DNA of 64,000 nt from the NCBI GenBank assembly GCA_934098395.1, contig CAKOOM010000001.1, forward strand, positions 62,001-126,000. The letters run 5' to 3'. The DNA is from an uncultured Bacilli bacterium. GTDB taxonomy: Bacteria > Bacillota_I > Bacilli_A > RF39 > UBA660. A program made the translations under genes and the position numbers. How positions within the stretch are numbered: the first letter of the stretch is position 1; every line of letters starts with the position of its first letter. This document shows positions 17,461 to 26,922 of the stretch, in pieces. The notes under the pieces were generated by a model. That model was given only the letters and a program-made list of their open reading frames with translations. It was not told the DNA's origin and made no database searches.

Positions 17461-17480
17461 ATTTTGTTATTTCCTTTTTT
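17444..17480 (+). terminator. terminator after the coiled-coil gene
   Basis: AAGGAAATAA (17444-17453) pairs with TTATTTCCTT (17467-17476), followed by six Ts. The stop codon lies in the loop. Confidence 0.7.
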
Positions 17481-17494
17481 AATGTTAATTTTTC

Positions 17495-17523
17495 TTGTAT
17501 ATATAATAATTATGTGGTATACT
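17495..17523 (+). promoter_or_regulatory. promoter of the DUF1292-like gene
   Basis: TTGTAT, 17-base spacer, TGGTATACT (extended -10). Confidence 0.6.
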
Positions 17524-17541
17524 TATTTTAATAGTAGGAGT

Positions 17542-17575
17542 GTAAGCATATTATTGTTGTTTTTTACGTGCTTAC
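17542..17575 (+). promoter_or_regulatory. leader stem-loop next to the ribosome site
   Basis: GTAAGCA (17542-17548) pairs with TGCTTAC (17569-17575) around a T-rich loop. The hairpin ends 3 bases before TAGGAGGA and lies after another AGGAG, so it could control ribosome access. The role is inferred. Confidence 0.35.
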
Positions 17576-17587
17576 TTAGGAGGAATT

Positions 17588-18763
17588 ATGAAAAATAAAA
17601 ATGTTAAAGTTATTGATGAACATGGAATTGATAGAAAGGCTTCAGTAGTTTTTTCTGTTGATGTAGATGGAAGCGATTATGTTGTCTATTGGATAGAAAG
17701 AGATACTGATAATGATAATATATTTGTATCTAAATTAATTAAAAATATTGATGGAACTTCAAATATGATGAATATTGAAGATTCTATGGAAAAGGGAAAA
17801 ATTTCAGATATTGTTAAGGAATTAATAAAATATTCTATTGATAATGAAAGTAATAAATTGACTAATAAGACTGTATCATTACCAAGTGGTAAAGTAGTTA
17901 ATATGACTTCTGTTTTAATTAATAAAGAACAAAATATTAATGTTCAAAAAACTTATATTACTACAGTTAAAAAAGCTGTTACAAAAGTAAGCGAAGAATA
18001 TTTTGATTATGAAGAAGAACCTGTAGTAAACAATGAACCGCAAATTTTTCCTGTAGTTGAGCCAACTCCAGAAGAAAAGCCTATTGAACCATCAGTTTTA
18101 AATAATGAAAATTTAATTAATCCAGAACCAATAACTCCAGTTGAGCCTGTTGTGCCAGTAGCTCCAGTAGTACCTGATATTTTACCAACAGAGCCTGTTA
18201 ATTTAGTTAATCCTTCATTGGATATTAGTTCACCAACATTAACTAATACTCAAAGCGAACCAATTAGTGCTGTGCCAACGGAACCAGTTATTCCAACTCC
18301 ACCAGTGACACCAGTTATTCCTAGTGTTGTTGAACCACAAATTCAACCGATTATTGAACCTTCTTCTAATGTTAGTTCAACCGTATCTGAATCACCAATT
18401 AAAGAGTCATTTGTTAACTTTTCTACACCAGTGACATCAACTCCAGAACCAGTAGTTAATAATGATAATAAATTAATATTTGATGCTTCAAAAGAATCTA
18501 ACTTGAACGAGGCTTTGGGAGAAGTTAGTAGTTCTTCTTCTATATCTGTTAGTAATGTTCAGCCTATAAGAGATTTTGGGGTAGATGAGGTTAAACCAAC
18601 AGAACCAGTTCAACAAGTACAGATGCCTAATAATGATGTGGCAGGAAATAAATCCGGTTTTGCTAACAATAAGTTCTTTATGGTTATTGCAATTATGTTT
18701 TTTGTTGCAAGTTGTGTATTTTTAGGTTATGAAGTATTTAATTATTTTCAAGTAACTAAATAA
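17588..18763 (+). CDS. DUF1292-like protein with Pro-rich linker and C-terminal membrane anchor
   Basis: A 391-residue protein in three parts. Residues 1-50 resemble the DUF1292 (YrzB) fold: VIDEHGIDRKASVVFSVDVD, then a DYVVYW strand. Residues about 140-330 are a low-complexity linker dominated by Pro, Glu, Val and Thr, with many EPV, TPV and PVIP repeats. Residues about 360-383 are one transmembrane helix (FFMVIAIMFFVASCVFLG) followed by a short tail, so the protein is probably tail-anchored with its bulk in the cytoplasm. DUF1292 proteins are normally small and soluble, so this arrangement is unusual. Function unknown. Confidence 0.75.
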   Translation: MKNKNVKVIDEHGIDRKASVVFSVDVDGSDYVVYWIERDTDNDNIFVSKLIKNIDGTSNMMNIEDSMEKGKISDIVKELIKYSIDNESNKLTNKTVSLPSGKVVNMTSVLINKEQNINVQKTYITTVKKAVTKVSEEYFDYEEEPVVNNEPQIFPVVEPTPEEKPIEPSVLNNENLINPEPITPVEPVVPVAPVVPDILPTEPVNLVNPSLDISSPTLTNTQSEPISAVPTEPVIPTPPVTPVIPSVVEPQIQPIIEPSSNVSSTVSESPIKESFVNFSTPVTSTPEPVVNNDNKLIFDASKESNLNEALGEVSSSSSISVSNVQPIRDFGVDEVKPTEPVQQVQMPNNDVAGNKSGFANNKFFMVIAIMFFVASCVFLGYEVFNYFQVTK

Positions 18764-18794
18764 AAAATCAGGAAAATTTAATCCTGATTTTTTT
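18763..18794 (+). terminator. bidirectional terminator between the DUF1292-like gene and queH
   Basis: AAATCAGGA pairs with TCCTGATTT around a short loop, with A-run before and T-run after. It serves the plus-strand gene and the convergent queH. Confidence 0.8.
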
Positions 18795-19398
18795 CTTCTC
18801 TTTCTTTTTTTGAATATATACATCCGCAATAATCTTGTCGATATAAATTATAAATTTTGGATAATTCAATTGAATGTTTATAGCCATTATCTTTTTTAAA
18901 ATCTGAGTATAGCCATTTTACTTTGTATTTTTCACTATATTTTATACCTATTTCATTTATTAATTTAGCATTTTTATAAGGACTTACAGTAAGTGTTGTA
19001 CAAAAATAGTCATAATCTAATTCTTTAGCTAATTGTGCAGTTTTTTCTATTCGCAAATTAAAGCATATAGTACATCTTGGGCCACGTTCTTTGCATGTCT
19101 CATACCCTTTTATAGCTTTTTGATATTTCTCACATTCATAGTCGCAGTCTAAAAAATCAACTTTATTTTTGGTTTTTAGTTCTTTAATTAATTTTATTTG
19201 TTCTTCTTTTCTTTTTAAATATTCATCAATAGGTGAAATGTTGGGATTGTAATATAAAATAGTTATATCAAAGTAATTTGATAAAAAAGATATAACATGG
19301 GAACTACATGGGGCACAACAACTATGTAATAAGATTCTTTTTTTGTCTTTGATAGTATTTAATTCATTTATACATAATTTATAGTAAGATTCATTCAT
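18778..19398 (-). CDS. queH: epoxyqueuosine reductase QueH
   Basis: Catalyses the last step of queuosine formation, reducing epoxyqueuosine in tRNA; it replaces the cobalamin-dependent QueG. The 206-residue protein shows the family cysteines: LLHSCCAPCSS near residue 25, CKERGPRCTICFNLR in the middle and YCGC near the end. No other queuosine genes are in the window, so the pathway may rely on salvaged precursor. It lies 28 bases downstream of clpC on the same strand. Confidence 0.92.
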   Translation of the reverse strand: MNESYYKLCINELNTIKDKKRILLHSCCAPCSSHVISFLSNYFDITILYYNPNISPIDEYLKRKEEQIKLIKELKTKNKVDFLDCDYECEKYQKAIKGYETCKERGPRCTICFNLRIEKTAQLAKELDYDYFCTTLTVSPYKNAKLINEIGIKYSEKYKVKWLYSDFKKDNGYKHSIELSKIYNLYRQDYCGCIYSKKEREEKNQD

Positions 19399-19426
19399 TA
19401 AAAATCACCTAGAAGTATTATATCAC

Positions 19427-21694
19427 TTACTTCGAAAAAATACTATCAATATAGATATCATTGTTATTATTTATAATATTATCTATTATTATGTTTTCTA
19501 GTTTATTTTGTATTACTTTTTCTATTTTTCTTGCACCATAATATTGATAATTACATTCTTTTAATATTTCTTCATTTATATTGTTAGTTAATTTTATATT
19601 GTATTTATAATATTTATTTAATAATTCATTTAATTTATTATTAATTATTATTTTTATATCTTCTTCATTTAAATTATTAAAGTATATAATATCATCAATT
19701 CTGTTGATAAATGCTATGTTAAAGACTTCTTTTAAATCATTTATTAAATTTGATTTATTTTTATTAAAACCAATTGATTTTTTCTCAGAGCATTTATTAG
19801 TAGTCATAATAATTATATTATTTTTGAAATTAATGTAATTGTTTTTTGCATCTTGAATTTTTCCGTCTTCAAGTATTTGATAGAATAAATTAATTATTTT
19901 TGGATGTGCTTTATCTATTTCATCTAATATTATTACAGCATTGGGATTATCTTTTATTTGACTTAGAACGTATTTATTATCGTCATATCCGACAAAGCCA
20001 GCTGAAGATCCGATTAGTTTATTAATTGAACTAGATTCGGAATATTCAGACATATCTAATTTTATTACTTTTTGTTTTGATAATAGATTTCCATAAATAG
20101 AAGATAATTTGGTTTTACCTACACCTGATGGACCTATTAATAGTAGTGATATGCATTTATTTTCACGATATCCGAGTTTTATTCTTTTGGTTATGTTTAT
20201 TAGTTTTTTAATGGCTTCGTTTTGGCCTATTATATTACTTTTTAGTGTTTCTTCAATTTCTTTAATTATTTTTTTGTTATCATTTAGTATTTCGTATACG
20301 GGTATGTTTGTTTTGTTGTTAATGACAATGGCAATATCTTTTTGAGTTACTTCTTTTGGTTCAACAGAATTGTTAATATTTTTTAGATATTCAGTTTCCT
20401 TTATTTTGTATTCATATGCTTTTTTAATATTATTTTCTTTAATATATAAATTTTTTTTACTTTTTATGTTATTTAATTTTGAGTTTATTTCTATAAATTT
20501 GCTATTTTCTTCAATATTTACTTTACTGCATACTTCATCTAGTATGTCTATTTGTTTATCTGGTCGGTATCTATTGTAAATGTATTTTTCAGTTAAATTT
20601 ATTATATCATCTATGATACTATTATTTATTTTTACATTATGATATTCTTCATAAATTGGTTTTAACTTATATAGAATGTTTTTGGTTTTTTCTATTGATG
20701 GTTCTTCAATGGATACGGTTTGAAATCTTCTGTCAAGGGCTTTATCTTTTTCAAAGTGTTTTTTATATTCTTCAGTTGTAGTAGCTCCGATACATCTTAT
20801 TTTTCCTCTTGCTAAGGCTGGTTTTAAGATGTTTGAAGCGTCAATGGCTCCTTCGGCTCCACCAGCACCAATAAGGGTATGAATTTCATCAATAAATAAT
20901 ATTATATTTTGATTGTTTTCAATTTCTTCGATTATTTTTCTCATTCTTTCTTCAAATTCTCCACGATATTTTGTACCTGCTACGGCACTGGCCATATCTA
21001 GGGATATAATTTGTTTATTTTGCAGATTTCTTGGAACTTCACCATTTTCTATTAAGACTGCTAATTGTTCTATAATAGCAGTTTTTCCGACTCCTGGAGC
21101 ACCTAAAAGTAATGGATTATTTTTTGTTCTTCGACAAAGTATTTCTTCAATTTTATTTATTTCTTCTTCACGGCCTATAACGGGATCGACTTCTTTAGCT
21201 TTAGCTAATTTGTTTAAGTTTACTCCGAGTTGTTCTATTAATAATTTTTTTTCGTTTTTATTATTTTTTTCATATATTTTACTTGTAAATTCATCATACA
21301 TGTTATCTAAATCAAGATTCATACTGATAAATATTCTTATTGCTATTCCTTCACCTACATCTAATAATCCTGCTAATAAATGTTCGACGGTTACAATACC
21401 GTTATTGTTATCTTTGCTATCCATAATTGCATTTTCGATTACTTTTTTTAATAGGGGAGTATATAGGAAAAATTCACTTTTTTTACTCCCTTTTCCTATT
21501 ATGTTAATTATTTCCTTTTTAAATCTGTTGTATGTAAGATTATACTTTTCTAATCTTTTTGTTAAATCATTTTTAGTGTGCAATATTGCTAATACTAGAT
21601 GTTCTGTTCCTACGTATGGATGTTTTAATTCTAACATTTCTAATTTTGCTTTAATTATTATTTCTTGTGCTTCTTCATTAAAATTGCTTATCAT
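19427..21694 (-). CDS. clpC: ClpC-type ATPase, partner of ClpP
   Basis: A 755-residue AAA+ unfoldase. It has a Clp N domain (HPYVGTEHLVLAIL), a first AAA module with GAPGVGKT and LFIDEIHTLIGAGG, a short middle coiled coil, and a second module with GPSGVGKT and VIILDEIDKAH plus the sensor-2 GARKIEK. KKSIGF in the second module matches the IGF loop that docks on ClpP, so a protease role is likely. I chose ATG 21694, with AAAGGT 6 bases upstream; an ATG five codons earlier overlaps that site. No mcsA/mcsB/ctsR genes are adjacent, and I saw no CtsR operator. Isoleucine and asparagine use is very high, matching the base composition. Confidence 0.92.
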   Translation of the reverse strand: MISNFNEEAQEIIIKAKLEMLELKHPYVGTEHLVLAILHTKNDLTKRLEKYNLTYNRFKKEIINIIGKGSKKSEFFLYTPLLKKVIENAIMDSKDNNNGIVTVEHLLAGLLDVGEGIAIRIFISMNLDLDNMYDEFTSKIYEKNNKNEKKLLIEQLGVNLNKLAKAKEVDPVIGREEEINKIEEILCRRTKNNPLLLGAPGVGKTAIIEQLAVLIENGEVPRNLQNKQIISLDMASAVAGTKYRGEFEERMRKIIEEIENNQNIILFIDEIHTLIGAGGAEGAIDASNILKPALARGKIRCIGATTTEEYKKHFEKDKALDRRFQTVSIEEPSIEKTKNILYKLKPIYEEYHNVKINNSIIDDIINLTEKYIYNRYRPDKQIDILDEVCSKVNIEENSKFIEINSKLNNIKSKKNLYIKENNIKKAYEYKIKETEYLKNINNSVEPKEVTQKDIAIVINNKTNIPVYEILNDNKKIIKEIEETLKSNIIGQNEAIKKLINITKRIKLGYRENKCISLLLIGPSGVGKTKLSSIYGNLLSKQKVIKLDMSEYSESSSINKLIGSSAGFVGYDDNKYVLSQIKDNPNAVIILDEIDKAHPKIINLFYQILEDGKIQDAKNNYINFKNNIIIMTTNKCSEKKSIGFNKNKSNLINDLKEVFNIAFINRIDDIIYFNNLNEEDIKIIINNKLNELLNKYYKYNIKLTNNINEEILKECNYQYYGARKIEKVIQNKLENIIIDNIINNNNDIYIDSIFSK

Positions 21695-21757
21695 ATTATC
21701 ACCTTTCAAAAGTATTCTATGAATATATTGGTACTAAAATGAAAAAATTAAACATAT

Positions 21758-21796
21758 AAAAAGCAACTAATTTTTTAAATTATTAATTGCTTTATT
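21758..21796 (-). terminator. terminator after rpe
   Basis: On the minus strand AAAGCAA pairs with TTGCTTT around an A+T-rich loop, followed by TTTAT. The stem starts within the last codons of rpe. Confidence 0.5.
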
Positions 21797-22390
21797 GTAA
21801 TCTATTTGATTTATAATATAACTTCCTACAACAGCTATGTCTGAAATATCATATATTTGTTCAATTGTTTTATCGTTTATTCCACCGTCTACTTCAACTG
21901 TTAAATCTTTGTTTAATTTTTTTAATTCGTTTATTTTGTTAATTGTATTTGGGATGAAGTTTTGTCCACCAAATCCTGGTTCTACACTCATTATTAACAA
22001 CATATCTATTTTATTTAAGTATTCTTTTACTTCATCTATTTTGGTTTTGGGTTTTATAGCTAATCCTGCTTTATAACCCTTATTTTTGATTGTTTGTAAA
22101 ATGTTATCTATATTGTCGTTTATTTCATAATGTATTGTAATATATTCAATGTTTGAATTATTTATTTTGTTTATGTATGTTAACGGTTTTTCGACCATTA
22201 AATGTATATCAATTTTTTTGGTTGATAGAGGAATTACTTTATTTATTTCTTCGATTGGAAATTGATAATTTGGAACAAATTTGTTATCCATTACATCTAT
22301 GTGAATATAATCACAAGTGGTGTCATTTAATTTTTTTATGCTATCTTCACGGTTATTCGATGACAATATGGAAGTTGATATTTTAATCAT
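21767..22390 (-). CDS. rpe: ribulose-phosphate 3-epimerase
   Basis: Interconverts ribulose-5-phosphate and xylulose-5-phosphate in the pentose phosphate pathway. The (beta/alpha)8 signatures are present: ISTSILSSN, YIHIDVMDNKFVPN (metal His and Asp), DIHLMV, MSVEPGFGGQ and VEVDGGI. I chose ATG 22390, giving 207 residues with GTGAGGG upstream; the ATG four codons earlier lies in that ribosome site. It overlaps the rsgA stop by 8 bases. The rsgA-rpe order is conserved in Bacillota, but the thiN gene that often follows is missing. Confidence 0.93.
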   Translation of the reverse strand: MIKISTSILSSNNREDSIKKLNDTTCDYIHIDVMDNKFVPNYQFPIEEINKVIPLSTKKIDIHLMVEKPLTYINKINNSNIEYITIHYEINDNIDNILQTIKNKGYKAGLAIKPKTKIDEVKEYLNKIDMLLIMSVEPGFGGQNFIPNTINKINELKKLNKDLTVEVDGGINDKTIEQIYDISDIAVVGSYIINQIDYNKAINNLKN

Positions 22391-23222
22391 GTTTTCCCTC
22401 ACTTATAAAATTTATATAATTTTTATATCTACTTTTTAGTATTTTGCCTTCATTAACCAATTTGATTATTTGGCAATTATCTTCTTTATTATGTAGGCAA
22501 TCTTTATATTTACATTTATCAAGATTATCAAACATTTCTTTCATATTATCGCGGATGTCAATACTTTTCATGTTGAAGAAATCTATTTTTGAAAAGCCTG
22601 GTGTGTCTGCGATAAGGGCTCCTGCTACATCAAAGAGTTCTGTGTGTCTGGTTGTGTGTTTTCCTCGACCTAAGGCATATGATATTTCGTTTGTTTGTAA
22701 TTTTAGATTGGGATTTAGTTTATTTAATAGAGTTGATTTACCAGCACCGCTTTGTCCAGTAAACACGACAGTTTTTCCTTGAATTTTATGAATTAAATCA
22801 TCAGGAGTTGTTGATACGATGTATCCGATTTGTTGATAGTATTCAAGATATTTATTTATTTCTTGCAATTCTTCATTATTTAATAAATCTAATTTGGTAA
22901 AATAAATTATTGGTTCTATTTTGTTGTATGAAATAATAGTTAGGGTTTTATCTAATAGTGCTGTATCAAAATTGGGATTTTTAACACTTGTAATTATTAC
23001 AGCAATATCTATATTAGCAATGCTTGGTCTGATTAATTCATTTTTTCTTGGTAGAATATCAGTTAAATAATTATTTTTTTCATCGAATTCAACAATATCT
23101 CCGACTAATGGAATTAAATTATTAATTCTAAATTTTCCTCTTGGTTTACAAATATATTTTTTTCCGTCTTGTGTTTCTACGGTATAATCATTACTAATGT
23201 TTTTAATTATTTTACCTTTCAT
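22383..23222 (-). CDS. rsgA: ribosome small-subunit GTPase RsgA
   Basis: Circularly permuted GTPase for late 30S maturation. An OB-fold domain comes first (about 1-65). The G motifs are in permuted order: the G4 region (YFTKLDLL) precedes the P-loop GQSGAGKSTLLN, followed by DTPGF. The C-terminal zinc site has the CKYKDCLHNKEDNC cysteines and histidine. The length of 279 residues is standard. GGGTGG lies before the ATG. It sits between prkC and rpe, its usual place. Confidence 0.95.
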   Translation of the reverse strand: MKGKIIKNISNDYTVETQDGKKYICKPRGKFRINNLIPLVGDIVEFDEKNNYLTDILPRKNELIRPSIANIDIAVIITSVKNPNFDTALLDKTLTIISYNKIEPIIYFTKLDLLNNEELQEINKYLEYYQQIGYIVSTTPDDLIHKIQGKTVVFTGQSGAGKSTLLNKLNPNLKLQTNEISYALGRGKHTTRHTELFDVAGALIADTPGFSKIDFFNMKSIDIRDNMKEMFDNLDKCKYKDCLHNKEDNCQIIKLVNEGKILKSRYKNYINFISEGKHD

Positions 23223-23237
23223 AAAACCACCCTAATA

Positions 23238-25043
23238 TTATTCGTTATCTTCATTATTATCTTCTTTTTTATATGTTTCATTTATGCTTACTTTAAGAGT
23301 AATACCGGTAATTACGGTATCGCCAGCAGGTCTTGATTGACTTATAATAGTAGCCTCTTTATATTTATTGTATTCTTCTTTAGGAATAGTATCTCCGTTG
23401 TTGTCTTGTACTGAAATAGATAGTTTGTATTCCTCTACGAAGGCTAGGGCATCATTTAGAGACCATCCTTCGCTAACCATATCAGGATATTCATCTACGA
23501 TATTTGGTATATATAATGTTATGGTATCACCTTTTTTTATGGTTTGTTTTTCTTTATCTTTGTCATATTTCGGTGATTGATCTATGATGATGTTTTCTTT
23601 ATCTTTGTATTTCTCTTTATCTTCGACGTCTTTTTTTTCTATTAAGACATTTATACCAGCTAACTCTAATTTGGCTTTTACTTCAGTGTAATTTTTATTG
23701 GTATAATCTTCAAGATATGTATAATCTCCACCACTTGATTCGACTATTGTTATAGTGTCACCTTTTTTTCTTGTACTTCCTGCTTTAGGAGTAGTACTAA
23801 TTACTGTGCCTTCTTCGACAGTATCACTATTTTTTTGTTCTGTAGTGTATGTGAAGCCTGCTTTTTCTAATTTTTCAATGGCTTCATCAGTTGTTAGTCC
23901 AACAACGTTAGGAACAGTAATGTCTTTTACTTCTCTAGTTGTTACAAGCCAAAATATTCCACCAGTTATTAATAGCAATAGAAAGAATGATGCCAAAATA
24001 ATGATAAGAGTATTTCTTCTTTTTGGTTCTTCAAAATAATCTTCTTCATAATTATCATCATTTTTTATTTCAACTGCTAAATCTTCGGTATCTTCATTAT
24101 CTTCTTTTTCTTTTTTTGGTTTTTCGACTTTCTTTTTTGGATTAGTTACTGGCAATGGTGCTGTTATGTCTAAATCGTTTTCTGGATATTCAAAAGTTAC
24201 TTTTTTGTCGTTTGCATGTTCTTCGTCAAGACAATGTACTAAATCTTCATGCATTTCTCTAGCTGTATCATATCTGTTTCTTGGATTTTTGGCAGTAGCT
24301 TTTAATAGTATATTTTCAACGGATTGTGGAATTGCTGGATTTTGTTTTCTAATGCTAGGTATTTTGTCTTTCATATGTTTAAGAGCTATTTCTACGGCAT
24401 TATCTCCTTTAAACGGTACGGTACCAGTTAATAATTCATACATTAAAATTCCCATTGAATATATATCGCTTTTAACAGTAGCTCCTTTACCACTGGCTTG
24501 TTCTGGTGGTAAATAGTGTACGCTTCCCATTACAGAGTTTGTTTGTGTTAGTTGAGTGGCATTTAGAGCCATCGCAATTCCAAAATCGGTTATTTTAATT
24601 TTTCCATCATCTTGTATCATAATATTTTGTGGTTTAATATCTCGGTGTATAATATATGATTCATGTGCATGAGCTATTCCATCGGTTAATTGTGTCATTA
24701 TGTCAATGACTTCGGTTAATGTCAGAGAATCACGTTTTTTTAATAATTGTTTTAAAGTTTTTCCTTCAATGTATTCCATTACAATGTAATGTTGTCCGTC
24801 TTCTTCGCCAACGTCATAAACTTCAACGATGTTTGGATGCGATAAATTAGATACGGATAAGGCCTCTCTTTGAAATCTTCGAATAAATTTATCATCACTT
24901 GATAAGTCTCCGCGTAGTACTTTTACAGCTACTTTTCTATCTAAAATGGCATCGTTTGCTAAGTAAACATTTGCCATACCACCTTCGCCAATTGATTTAA
25001 CGATTTCATATCTATCATTAATTTTTTGCCCCTTTGATAACAT
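23238..25043 (-). CDS. prkC: PASTA-domain Ser/Thr protein kinase
   Basis: Membrane kinase that senses peptidoglycan fragments; in sporeformers it can trigger germination in response to muropeptides. The 601-residue protein has a kinase domain (about 10-270) with GEGGMANVY, VAVKVL, HRDIKPQNI and DFGIA. A charged linker and one transmembrane helix at about 345-367 follow, then three extracellular PASTA repeats to the end. The ATG shares one base with the prpC stop. The neighbouring prpC phosphatase reverses its phosphorylation. Confidence 0.95.
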   Translation of the reverse strand: MLSKGQKINDRYEIVKSIGEGGMANVYLANDAILDRKVAVKVLRGDLSSDDKFIRRFQREALSVSNLSHPNIVEVYDVGEEDGQHYIVMEYIEGKTLKQLLKKRDSLTLTEVIDIMTQLTDGIAHAHESYIIHRDIKPQNIMIQDDGKIKITDFGIAMALNATQLTQTNSVMGSVHYLPPEQASGKGATVKSDIYSMGILMYELLTGTVPFKGDNAVEIALKHMKDKIPSIRKQNPAIPQSVENILLKATAKNPRNRYDTAREMHEDLVHCLDEEHANDKKVTFEYPENDLDITAPLPVTNPKKKVEKPKKEKEDNEDTEDLAVEIKNDDNYEEDYFEEPKRRNTLIIILASFFLLLLITGGIFWLVTTREVKDITVPNVVGLTTDEAIEKLEKAGFTYTTEQKNSDTVEEGTVISTTPKAGSTRKKGDTITIVESSGGDYTYLEDYTNKNYTEVKAKLELAGINVLIEKKDVEDKEKYKDKENIIIDQSPKYDKDKEKQTIKKGDTITLYIPNIVDEYPDMVSEGWSLNDALAFVEEYKLSISVQDNNGDTIPKEEYNKYKEATIISQSRPAGDTVITGITLKVSINETYKKEDNNEDNE

Positions 25044-25783
25044 TATAGGTCACCACTTTCTTTTTTTAAATATGCAATTGATATATTATCAGTTCCTCCT
25101 CTTGAGTTAGCTTTCCTGATTAATTTAACAACTGCTTCTTCAATAGATAAATTACTATTTAATATTTTTTCTATTTGTTCGTCAGTTAACATGTTAGTTA
25201 GCCCATCACTACATAGAAATAATCCTTTAACTGAAGTATCTATATCAAAAATATCTATTTCAATCGGATCATTTGCTCCGAGTGCTCTTGTTAAAAGATT
25301 TTTTCCAGGATGATTTTTTGCTGTTTCTTCGGTAAGTCTACCATTTGTTAAAAGCATCCCTACGTATGTGTGATCTTTAGTTACTTTATGTAATGTTTCA
25401 TTCTTTATGACATATCCTGAACTATCTCCAATATTTCCATATAATATATAATCATTAGTTTTAACAGCAATTACGAGTGTTGTTCCTAAACCTTTGCTTT
25501 CAGGATTAACTTTGGCATATTCAAAGATTTTATTATTAATTTCTTTAACGATAGCTCTTAACCATTCGATAGCTTCATCTTTAGAGCCAATAGTTTCTTT
25601 TTTGTAAAAAGCTGTAGTTATGTAGTCGATTGCTATTTTTGATGCAACTTCACCAGCTTTATGTCCACCCATACCATCAGCAATGGCAAGGATAAATTCT
25701 TTTTTATCATTACTTAATATAGTTACACTATCTTCGTTGTGTGATCTGACTTTTCCTGGGTCAGTAAAGTAAAATGTTTGCAT
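25043..25783 (-). CDS. prpC: PP2C-family protein phosphatase
   Basis: Metal-dependent Ser/Thr phosphatase that antagonises the adjacent kinase. The 246-residue protein shows the PP2C motifs RSHNEDS, AIADGMGGHKAGEVAS (metal Asp and Gly), GLGTTLV, GNIGDSSGYV, FLCSDGLTNML and GGTDNIS. AGGAGG lies upstream, and the stop overlaps the prkC start as TAATG. The pair is translationally coupled. Confidence 0.95.
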   Translation of the reverse strand: MQTFYFTDPGKVRSHNEDSVTILSNDKKEFILAIADGMGGHKAGEVASKIAIDYITTAFYKKETIGSKDEAIEWLRAIVKEINNKIFEYAKVNPESKGLGTTLVIAVKTNDYILYGNIGDSSGYVIKNETLHKVTKDHTYVGMLLTNGRLTEETAKNHPGKNLLTRALGANDPIEIDIFDIDTSVKGLFLCSDGLTNMLTDEQIEKILNSNLSIEEAVVKLIRKANSRGGTDNISIAYLKKESGDL

Positions 25784-25793
25784 GTCTAACCTC

Positions 25794-26810
25794 CTAATTA
25801 GATTTGGCTCTTAGTTGTCCGCAAGCAGCATCAACTTTTCCTCCAAATTCTTTTCTTATTGTTACATTAATACCATTCTTCTTAAGTATATCATAAAATG
25901 TTAATATTTGCATCTTTTTTGTTCTTTTAAAACCAATATTTTCTGTTTCATTGTAAGGTATTAAATTTACATAGCAATTTAGAGATTTTAATAGTTGAGC
26001 TAATTCGTTGGCACATTCGATTGAATCGTTGATATTTTCTAGCATGATGTATTCAAAAGTAACTCTTCGATTAGTTTTTTCTATATATTTTTTAATTGCA
26101 TTCATTAATTTATTTAATGAATAAGCTTTACTTATAGGCATAATTTTATTTCTGATTTTGTCGTTTGGTGCATGAAGTGAAATAGCTAGATTTACTTGGC
26201 TAAAATCATTAGTAAATTTTTCAATTCCCGGAACAACTCCGCAGGTTGAAACGGTAATGTGTCTAGATCCTAAGTTGATTCCTTTATTACTAGTTATTAT
26301 TCTTATAAAGTTCATAACATTATCATAGTTGTCAAAAGGTTCACCAATTCCCATTACTACGACATGGGTTATTCTGTCTTTTATATCTTCTTCGATTAGA
26401 AGTAATTGTTCAACAATTTCATAAGTTTCTAAATTTCTTACTTTTTTTAATCTTCCACTTTCACAAAAAGCACATCCCATATTACACCCAACTTGTGATG
26501 AGACACAGATACTGATACCATAATTATGGTACATTAAAACTGATTCAATGGTATTTCCGTCAGCTAGTTTAAATAAATATTTTTTTACATCAGTATCTTC
26601 TTGTTTAGTTATGATTTTTATGAAATCAAAATTGTAATTTTTTAATATTTTTTCTTTTAAGTTGTTTGAAATGTTTGTCATTTTTTTTATATCATATATT
26701 CGCTTTTTATAAAGATAATCATATATTTGTGTAGCACGATATTTCTTTTCATTAATACTTATAAAGTAATTTTCTAATGATTCGATTGTTTCGTTAAAGA
26801 TGTTTTTCAT
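25794..26810 (-). CDS. rlmN: 23S rRNA A2503 / tRNA A37 methyltransferase RlmN
   Basis: Radical-SAM enzyme that methylates C2 of adenine in 23S rRNA and certain tRNAs. The 338-residue protein has the CxxxCxxC cluster as CNMGCAFC, VVMGIGEPFDNYDNV, STCGVVPGI and the ISLHAPND segment. The C-terminal methylated cysteine lies in DAACGQLR. I chose ATG 26810; an ATG three codons earlier directly abuts the AAAGGA ribosome site. It is the first gene of the cluster down to rpe. Confidence 0.93.
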   Translation of the reverse strand: MKNIFNETIESLENYFISINEKKYRATQIYDYLYKKRIYDIKKMTNISNNLKEKILKNYNFDFIKIITKQEDTDVKKYLFKLADGNTIESVLMYHNYGISICVSSQVGCNMGCAFCESGRLKKVRNLETYEIVEQLLLIEEDIKDRITHVVVMGIGEPFDNYDNVMNFIRIITSNKGINLGSRHITVSTCGVVPGIEKFTNDFSQVNLAISLHAPNDKIRNKIMPISKAYSLNKLMNAIKKYIEKTNRRVTFEYIMLENINDSIECANELAQLLKSLNCYVNLIPYNETENIGFKRTKKMQILTFYDILKKNGINVTIRKEFGGKVDAACGQLRAKSN

Positions 26811-26832
26811 AATCTTCATCCTTTCTAATAAT

Positions 26833-26841
26833 ATTATATCA
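26833..26841 (-). promoter_or_regulatory. extended -10 promoter of the rlmN-rpe cluster
   Basis: On the minus strand TGATATAAT, 22-30 bases before the rlmN start, in the divergent gap. Confidence 0.45.
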
Positions 26842-26922
26842 AATTTATATATTATTTTAAAGCATTTAATATTTACAAAATTATTATTAGTTGTTAAAAT
26901 GGAAATAGAGAGGGATGAGAAA

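Noticed and set aside
20913..21722. A 269-codon plus-strand open frame
   Set aside because: It lies wholly opposite clpC, whose motifs are complete. It has no family features and reflects the biased codons of the real gene.
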